DNA of 52,150 bases from Marivirga lumbricoides. GTDB lineage: Bacteria > Bacteroidota > Bacteroidia > Cytophagales > Cyclobacteriaceae. Every line of letters starts with the position of its first letter. Positions within the stretch are counted from its first letter, which is position 1. Below, one piece after another: positions 46,787 through 52,150 of the stretch. A program made the position numbers and the translations under genes. A model generated the notes under the pieces. The model was given only the letters and a program-made list of their open reading frames with translations. It was not told the origin of the DNA and made no database searches. The stretch is taken from positions 168,730-220,879 of the forward strand of contig NZ_BMEC01000014.1 in assembly GCF_014636295.1 (NCBI RefSeq), written 5' to 3'.

Positions 46787-47397
46787 TCTCTCCTGTTACT
46801 ATTGGTTTTCCAATCTCTGATAAAATTTGTCCACGTTATTGGATTAAGGAAATTATTAGGGGGTACTATGCCTGTCATGTCATAAATTTGAGCATAACGC
46901 CATTGTTCATAATAAGGCTTATCCCTCTGATATTCCTGCTCTAATATCTGATTAAGCTCATTTTTAAAATTGCTGATCTGCGATCTTTGCTGATTAGTTA
47001 ATTTTTGTTTCAAAATTGTTTCAGCAAAAGCTTCCATTTCAGGCAACGGGCTTACTAAGACTTCATCTAAAATTAAGTTCTCTCTCACCATCAGCTCAAT
47101 CATAGAATAAGAGTTCCCATCTAATATATCAGGAATAATAAAATCTCTGCTTTGATAGCCTACACTTCTAAAAGTAATAGTATCACCAGGGAAGGCTAAA
47201 AATGAGAAATATCCTTGATTATCAGCTACTGTACCTCTTTTTCCACTATCCATTAAAACAGAAACAAAAGGGAGAGGATCAAGATTTTCAGCATCCAGAA
47301 TAACACCTGTCATATGAATAGGTTTTTCTCCTTGCTCTTGAGCAATGGTGTTAAAAGCAGTCAAAAACAATAGCGATATTAACAGAATATTTCTCAT
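46783..47397 (-). CDS. exported CarboxypepD_reg-like domain protein
   Basis: A 204-residue protein: signal peptide (about 1-19, ILLISLLFLTAFNTIAQ), a carboxypeptidase-regulatory-like beta sandwich (about 28-115, MTGVILDAENLDPLPFVSVLM, GTVADNQGYFSF, ITFRSVGYQSRDF), then a helical, charged C-terminal part with no known domain (KLTNQQRSQISNFKNELN). Many such proteins in Bacteroidota sit at the outer membrane or periplasm with no settled role. It is 9 nt after the M42 peptidase stop, so probably co-transcribed with it, and its end overlaps the TPR-CHAT gene. Confidence 0.85.
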   Translation of the reverse strand: MRNILLISLLFLTAFNTIAQEQGEKPIHMTGVILDAENLDPLPFVSVLMDSGKRGTVADNQGYFSFLAFPGDTITFRSVGYQSRDFIIPDILDGNSYSMIELMVRENLILDEVLVSPLPEMEAFAETILKQKLTNQQRSQISNFKNELNQILEQEYQRDKPYYEQWRYAQIYDMTGIVPPNNFLNPITWTNFIRDWKTNSNRRD

Positions 47398-47406
47398 CTT
47401 AAATTT

Positions 47407-48459
47407 TTAGTGATTCCAGTTATGCTTATCCAGGCTTTCCAGGCAAGCATTTAGTAGTAGAACGGAATCAGCGATATCTTGTTTATGTGCCATCTCAATT
47501 ACCTGGTGTAAATGCCGGGTAGGTATTGAAATTGCACCTGCAATTGCTCCATTTTTACCCATTCTTTGTAAACCAGCAGTATCAGTACCACCAGCAGTAA
47601 GAATTTCCGGCTGCCACTTGATTTTATTATTATCAGCTGTTTGCTTCATAAAATCCACCATTCTGTAATCGCAGATAGTCATGGCGTCAAGCACTTTTAT
47701 AGCAACACCTTTGCCCAATGATGTAACCTTTTCATGGGCCTGAGCACCCGGAAGATCAAAAGCTATAGTTGTATCTAAAGCAATTCCAAAATCAGGATTA
47801 ACTTTATGAGAAGCCACATTGGCACCGCGTATACCTACTTCTTCCTGTACAGTAAAAACACCATATACATCATACGGAACTTCCTTTAAGCTTCGTAAAG
47901 CCTCAATTAGCACATATACTGATACTCTATTGTCTATTGATTTGCAATTCACACAATCGCCCATTTCTATAAGTCCTCTTTCTCTGGTAACCGTATCACC
48001 TACTGAAATAACTTTCTCCACCTGGTCTTTAGACATGCCTAAGTCGATAAAATAATCTGTTAGTTTTGGCACCTTGTTTCTTTCATCCTGCGTCATTACA
48101 TGAATAGGCTTTGAGCCCATTACTCCTATAACATCCTGTTTTCCATGCACAATAACTCTTTGTGCTGTAAGTGTTTTAGGATCAAAGCCTCCCAAAGTAG
48201 TAAATCTCAAAAAGCCATTATCGTCAATATGTGTAACCATGAAACCAATTTCATCCATGTGTGCAGCTACCATTACTTTCTTGGCTTCAGCATTATTTTT
48301 AGCTTTTTTAAGGGCATAAACATTCCCTAAATTGTCAACACTTACCTCATCAACTAATGGTTCTACCTCTTTAATAATTAAATCTCTGATTCTCTTTTCG
48401 TATCCGGGTGCACCGGGTGTTTCACATATTTTGGATAATAAATCAATATCTACATTCAT
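47407..48459 (-). CDS. M42-family metallopeptidase
   Basis: A 350-residue cytoplasmic aminopeptidase of the M42 family (glutamyl/leucyl aminopeptidase, old name FrvX/YsdC), which forms large tetrahedral assemblies. Zinc-site residues: AAHMDEIGFM (His and Asp), a DNRVSVYVLIEAL region with the Asp bridging metal (SIDNRVS), VFTVQEEVGIRGA (Glu general base and ligand), ALDTTIA and a final HQ in RHLHQVIEMAH. The opening CETPGAPGYEKRIRDLI is characteristic. It is followed after 9 nt by the CarboxypepD_reg-like gene. An unusual inverted repeat lies 80-115 nt upstream. Confidence 0.94.
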   Translation of the reverse strand: MNVDIDLLSKICETPGAPGYEKRIRDLIIKEVEPLVDEVSVDNLGNVYALKKAKNNAEAKKVMVAAHMDEIGFMVTHIDDNGFLRFTTLGGFDPKTLTAQRVIVHGKQDVIGVMGSKPIHVMTQDERNKVPKLTDYFIDLGMSKDQVEKVISVGDTVTRERGLIEMGDCVNCKSIDNRVSVYVLIEALRSLKEVPYDVYGVFTVQEEVGIRGANVASHKVNPDFGIALDTTIAFDLPGAQAHEKVTSLGKGVAIKVLDAMTICDYRMVDFMKQTADNNKIKWQPEILTAGGTDTAGLQRMGKNGAIAGAISIPTRHLHQVIEMAHKQDIADSVLLLNACLESLDKHNWNH

Positions 48460-48537
48460 ATTTTACTCAATTTTTAAATCAAAATTAATTTTTTAATACT
48501 AATTAGCAATGCGGATGCTAAACTAGTAACATTCAAT

Positions 48538-48573
48538 CTGGTCTAAAATAATTAGACTGATGTTTTAGACCAG
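48538..48573. promoter_or_regulatory. 11-bp inverted repeat upstream of the M42 peptidase
   Basis: CTGGTCTAAAA (48538-48548) and TTTTAGACCAG (48563-48573) are perfect arms over 14 nt. The loop contains TTAGAC, which can pair with the GTCTAA of the first arm instead, so two hairpins compete. It is separate from the csp terminator. Operator, attenuator or secondary terminator cannot be told apart. Confidence 0.5.
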
Positions 48574-48629
48574 CCTTATTCTTTTACAAGGATTTATAAA
48601 CTAAAGAATCTGAAACCTTAATCAAAAAA

Positions 48630-48656
48630 AAAGCTGATTGCAAACAATCAGCTTTC
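48630..48656 (-). terminator. terminator of the cold-shock gene
   Basis: Perfect 11-bp stem AAAGCTGATTG / CAATCAGCTTT with a 4-nt loop; on the minus strand it ends in a run of nine T, about 28 nt after the stop. Confidence 0.9.
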
Positions 48657-48683
48657 ACTTCAGAATCTATAAATTATTTAAAA

Positions 48684-48875
48684 TTATACTCTTCTGACAT
48701 TCACAGCATTTAAGCCTTTCTTGCCTTCTGTGGTTTCGAAAGAAACTTTATCGTTTTTTTCGATATCCTCTTCAAGGCCACTTGCATGAACAAAAATTTC
48801 ATTCTGGGTTTCATCTTCAATGATAAAGCCAAAGCCTTTTTCATCATTGTAGAATTTTACGGTTCCGGTATTCAT
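48684..48875 (-). CDS. cspA: cold-shock domain protein
   Basis: A 63-residue single-domain RNA chaperone. RNP1 reads KGFGFI and RNP2 IFVHASGL, both complete; the end VNVRRV closes the OB fold. CspA-type proteins bind single-stranded nucleic acid and are often cold-induced. The 178-nt gap upstream (48876-49053) is AT-rich and may hold its 5' leader as well as the 3' end of the BNR-repeat gene upstream. It has its own strong terminator. Confidence 0.96.
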   Translation of the reverse strand: MNTGTVKFYNDEKGFGFIIEDETQNEIFVHASGLEEDIEKNDKVSFETTEGKKGLNAVNVRRV

Positions 48876-49053
48876 AATAAAATAAACATTAATAATTAAT
48901 AACTTATAGCAATATACGGCATTTGTTACATTCGGATGAAATATTTTGTAAATTATTTTTAATCAATCATTTACAACTATCTCTAACAAATGAAAAAACA
49001 GTATCAAGCTCATAATATCAAAAGATATGTTGAAAGGTCACCAACTAAAAAGT

Positions 49054-51843
49054 TTATTTAACCTCGAATGCCTTCTTTGTTTCATTTTTACCATCAGAAA
49101 GAATCACTTCATATTTACCTTTTTTAATAAATTGATTCTCCTTAATTAAACCATTCCATTTCAGGCTTTGATATCCATTGATGGAGATCGGTTTCATAGT
49201 TTTTATAATATCACCAGCTTCATCTTTAATTTGTATACGTAGTTCACTCTCTTTTTTAATATTGTTTACAAAGAAAGGAATCTCAATTTCAGGGTAGTAA
49301 GTCTTTAAATAAGGTGTCCTTTTTTTACCCCAGCTTTCACTAAACCTAATGTCACCAATTTCAAAAATCAGAAAATTGTTATCATTGTAATTCTCTGCAA
49401 TTGCCTGAAGCGGCTTTGCATCAACTACATAAATACTTCTACCATGCGTACCTATTACCAACTCAAGCTCTCTTGGGTGAACTATCATATCATAATTGGC
49501 TACATTGGGCAAGGCTCCTAAATGCTGCCAGTTTTTACCATCATTAAAAGAGACATAGGTTCCGTGATCCGTACCCAGATATAGCAGACTAGCTACTTCG
49601 GGATCCTGATAAATGACATTCACAGATTCCTGAGGTAAATCTCCACTGATCGGTACCCAATTATTACCAAAGTCTGTACTCTTATAGATATAGTTTTTAA
49701 AATTATCATTTCTGTAACCCGTCATGGAAACATATACTGTTCCAATTTCATGATTAGATGCATGAATACTACTCATCCATAATCCCTGAGGTAATTTGCC
49801 ATTTAATTGAGTCCAGCTTTCTCCATTTTTTAGCCTCCATATATTTCCGTCATCCGTACCAACATATAGTAAGCCAAACTTAAGAGGTGACTCTGCAATC
49901 TCAGTGATTGTTCCGAAAGGTACATTTCCCTTTTTACCTCCTTTAGTTAAGTCACTGCTTATAGCTTCCCAACTTTTACCTTGGTTCAATGATCGATGTA
50001 GTTTCTGTGAACCTAAGTATAAAATATCAGCATTATGGGAGCTCATTAAAACAGGAGTTCTCCAATTAAACCTCAATATGTCTTCACCTATATCGTGGGC
50101 AGGAGTAATGTATTCTCTTTCACCGGTAGCACGATTGATTCTGTAGTAATTACCGAATTGAAAACCAACATAAACAATATTTCTATCTCTGGGATCGGCA
50201 CTCACATACATTCCATCTCCTCCAAATAAATCTTCCCACTGACCTCTTTCGTTAGGAACGGTCTTAGAGCTACCTACCATAGTTCCATTATCCTGCAATC
50301 CACCATATATATTGTAAGGTTGAGCCATGTCTACATTTACTGTGTAGAACTGCCCCACCGCCATACTATTTTTATGATCCCAGGTTGCTCCCGCATCATA
50401 AGAGATGTATAGCCCACCATCATTTCCTAAAATAATATGATCAGAATCATCAGGATTAATCCACATAGCTTGATGATCGGCATGTACATTTCCTATCGTA
50501 TCAGTTCTTAAAAAAGTTTTTCCACCGTCTCTGGAAACTACAAGAGGAACTCCCAATACGTAAATATCATCAGGTTTCTCAGTGGAGACACGAATTTCTC
50601 CAAAGTAATAGCCGTATGTATAATAAACAGCTCCCAAATCATAATCATGAGTTTTAACCCATGTTTTTCCTTGGTCTGTGGATTTGTAAACTATAGAGCC
50701 TGCTACGGAAGTTTCAAATAAATCATTATTTGCATCCCCACTGTATTCTGCCAATGCCTTAGGCTTGTAAATTCCTTCTTTAACTTCCTTCTTTACTGTA
50801 ACAGCGCTATACTTTTTAGGAAAACCATTATCCTTTAAAAAGTTATCTAAATCTTCGTTTGCCAATTCTAAAAATGCTTTGACGGACATATCGGTAAAGT
50901 CGGCAGGAATCAATTTATCTTTATCACTTCTTTCCTTTTTAGTTTTGGTTTCCTTTTGATAATCAAGTAATGCATACATTATATCCGGATTAGAAAGCGA
51001 AATATCCAACCCTATTCTACCAGTATACTTATCATCAGGAATACCTGACATATTCAATTTCCAATTCTCCCCTCCATCAACACTTTTATAAATACCTGAT
51101 CCTTCTCCATTCCCTACAAAATCCCATGCATAACGTTTTCTCTCCCACATGCTTGCAAAAAGAATATCAGGATTTTCAGGATGAATGATTAAATCGATAG
51201 CACCTGTTCTATCATCTGTGTACAATACCTTTTCCCATGATTTCCCACCGTCTTTACTTTTAAAAACTCCTCTTTCCTCATTTTCAGAATACAAAGCACC
51301 CATAGAGGCTACCCAAACTACATCTGGATTTTCCGGATGCACTACAATTCTACCTATATGCTGACTTCCCTCTAAACCGATATGCTCCCAACTTTTACCT
51401 TTATCTACAGATTTATATATACCTGAGCCTGCATAGCTACTTCTACTGCTATTATTTTCTCCTGTACCAACATATATGATATTCTCATTATTAGGAGCTA
51501 GCGCTATATCGCCAATTGTCAATGCTCCTTCATTGTCAAATATTGGGTCAAAGCTTATTCCGTTATTCTTAGTGTGAAATAGACCTCCAGATGCATAAGC
51601 TATATAAAACTCTTTGATATTATTCTGATTTACAGCTATATCAACAATTCTGGCACCCTGGATTACAGGCCCTACATTTCTTGCAGGAAAAGACTTAAGC
51701 AAAGATTTTTCCGCAAGTTTTTGTCTGGCCTTAATCCCCTCCTGAATAACTTTAGGATTTGAAGGCTCAACCTGCGCACTAACTTTGGCAATGGGAATTA
51801 GCAATAAAATAAAAGCTAAAAAACTAAGTAGGTTTGATTTCAT
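49054..51843 (-). CDS. exported sortilin/VPS10-like BNR-repeat protein
   Basis: A 929-residue secreted protein from ATG 51843 (the earlier in-frame start at 51852 is a TTG). The signal peptide ends AKVSAQ at about residue 24. The main body is a multi-bladed beta propeller with at least seven Asp-box repeats of the form S-x-D-x-G-x-x-W: SVDKGKSW, SKDGGKSW, SVDGGENW, STDQGKTW, SYDAGATW, STDFGNNW and a variant SLNQGKSW. The final 100 residues form an Ig-like domain (IKKGKYEVILSDG). This resembles the glycosyl-hydrolase-like sortilin group common in Bacteroidota; enzyme activity is not established. I see no clear type IX sorting signal. It lies upstream of the csp gene. Confidence 0.9.
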   Translation of the reverse strand: MKSNLLSFLAFILLLIPIAKVSAQVEPSNPKVIQEGIKARQKLAEKSLLKSFPARNVGPVIQGARIVDIAVNQNNIKEFYIAYASGGLFHTKNNGISFDPIFDNEGALTIGDIALAPNNENIIYVGTGENNSSRSSYAGSGIYKSVDKGKSWEHIGLEGSQHIGRIVVHPENPDVVWVASMGALYSENEERGVFKSKDGGKSWEKVLYTDDRTGAIDLIIHPENPDILFASMWERKRYAWDFVGNGEGSGIYKSVDGGENWKLNMSGIPDDKYTGRIGLDISLSNPDIMYALLDYQKETKTKKERSDKDKLIPADFTDMSVKAFLELANEDLDNFLKDNGFPKKYSAVTVKKEVKEGIYKPKALAEYSGDANNDLFETSVAGSIVYKSTDQGKTWVKTHDYDLGAVYYTYGYYFGEIRVSTEKPDDIYVLGVPLVVSRDGGKTFLRTDTIGNVHADHQAMWINPDDSDHIILGNDGGLYISYDAGATWDHKNSMAVGQFYTVNVDMAQPYNIYGGLQDNGTMVGSSKTVPNERGQWEDLFGGDGMYVSADPRDRNIVYVGFQFGNYYRINRATGEREYITPAHDIGEDILRFNWRTPVLMSSHNADILYLGSQKLHRSLNQGKSWEAISSDLTKGGKKGNVPFGTITEIAESPLKFGLLYVGTDDGNIWRLKNGESWTQLNGKLPQGLWMSSIHASNHEIGTVYVSMTGYRNDNFKNYIYKSTDFGNNWVPISGDLPQESVNVIYQDPEVASLLYLGTDHGTYVSFNDGKNWQHLGALPNVANYDMIVHPRELELVIGTHGRSIYVVDAKPLQAIAENYNDNNFLIFEIGDIRFSESWGKKRTPYLKTYYPEIEIPFFVNNIKKESELRIQIKDEAGDIIKTMKPISINGYQSLKWNGLIKENQFIKKGKYEVILSDGKNETKKAFEVK

Positions 51844-52031
51844 AGAATTCAATTTTAATTATGAATTCAATTTGCAAAAAATATACTGAATAGAAAGAGA
51901 TAACTTTATAATCGGATAAAAACAGGGAGGAAAAAGAAAATCAGTCAGAATAATAGTAGATAAAACAAATAACAAAAGAATCACAATAAGAACCTCAACT
52001 GATCAATTGTAAACCCTCGGGTGCATAAAAA
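51844..52031. other. intergenic stretch before the rRNA operon
   Basis: AT-rich, no reading frame; it carries the promoter of the BNR-repeat gene and the tail of the rRNA transcript. An imperfect -7-like box lies near 51874-51883. Nothing else is visible. Confidence 0.4.
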
Positions 52032-52060
52032 AAGCCTTAGCAGTGTTAGTACTAAGGCTT
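52032..52060 (-). terminator. rRNA operon terminator
   Basis: AAGCCTTAG (52032-52040) pairs with CTAAGGCTT (52052-52060) over an 11-nt loop and is followed on the minus strand by a T run, just downstream of the 5S rRNA. Confidence 0.9.
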
Positions 52061-52071
52061 ATTTAATAAAA

Positions 52072-52150
52072 GGCTGGCAACGACTTACTCTCCCACCTGT
52101 TACGGCAGTACCATCAGCGCTGGTGGGCTTAACTTCTCTGTTCGGAATGG
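52072..52150 (-). rRNA. rrf: 5S ribosomal RNA, 3' portion
   Basis: The reverse strand carries the conserved loop and helix sequences of 5S rRNA: CCATTCCGAACAGAGAAGTT, then AAGCCCACCAGCGC, GATGGTACTGC and GGTGGGAGAGTA, ending GCCAGCC before the terminator. About 79 of roughly 110 nt are inside the window; the 5' end and the rest of the rRNA operon lie beyond it. The 3' end position is approximate to a few nucleotides. Confidence 0.93.

Overview
The window looks like chromosomal DNA of a marine-type Bacteroidota, probably of the order Cytophagales. Evidence: an AT-rich genome, several start regions preceded by the Bacteroidota sigma-ABfA -7 box TAnnTTTG, a SusC/SusD pair, SprB-like adhesin repeats, RhlE, monomeric NADP-isocitrate dehydrogenase and mitochondrial-type aconitase. 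The genus cannot be set from this sequence alone. The right edge enters an rRNA operon (5S rRNA, minus strand).

Layout. 1-1.5 kb: start of a large SprB-repeat surface protein, cut by the window edge, preceded by a small secreted protein. 1.9-9.7 kb: housekeeping genes (aconitase, ferritin, Lon-N-domain protein, isocitrate dehydrogenase, ArfB, PanB). 9.7-14.6 kb: two sensor kinases, an EamA transporter and a small lipoprotein. 14.6-16.4 kb: a long non-coding stretch with a candidate structured RNA, then a sensor-like protein with a HisKA domain but no ATPase domain.

16.4-32.2 kb is an accessory block. It lies between that HisKA-only gene and a second, about 94% identical copy of the gene's last 250 bp, in direct orientation. 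Inside are a decayed IS3-family element, an XRE-cupin regulator and a co-directional minus-strand gene set: SusC, SusD, three exported phosphatase-superfamily hydrolases, a class-III aminotransferase-fold enzyme matching PbfA ((R)-1-hydroxy-2-aminoethylphosphonate ammonia-lyase), a DUF5690 MFS-like transporter, an FAD oxidoreductase of the phosphonate-associated TIGR03364 type and a phosphonatase-like (PhnX-like) HAD hydrolase. I read this as a phosphonate utilisation locus built like a polysaccharide utilisation locus: outer-membrane capture, release in the periplasm or at the surface, inner-membrane import, conversion to phosphonoacetaldehyde by lyase and/or oxidase without a PhnW transaminase, then C-P cleavage to acetaldehyde and phosphate. 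Base composition is mosaic: sampled lines at 23.5 and 25.9 kb are 53-55% G+C, while the transporter line sampled is 38%.

32.5-52.1 kb returns to core-type genes: OsmC, a bacterial PH-domain protein, RhlE, a NarL-type regulator, an orphan LolD/MacB-like ATPase, a 1002-residue membrane-TPR protein, GatC, PlsC, a MATE transporter, a 1408-residue TPR-CHAT protein, a CarboxypepD_reg-like protein, an M42 peptidase, a cold-shock protein and a sortilin-like BNR-repeat protein, ending at the 5S rRNA gene.
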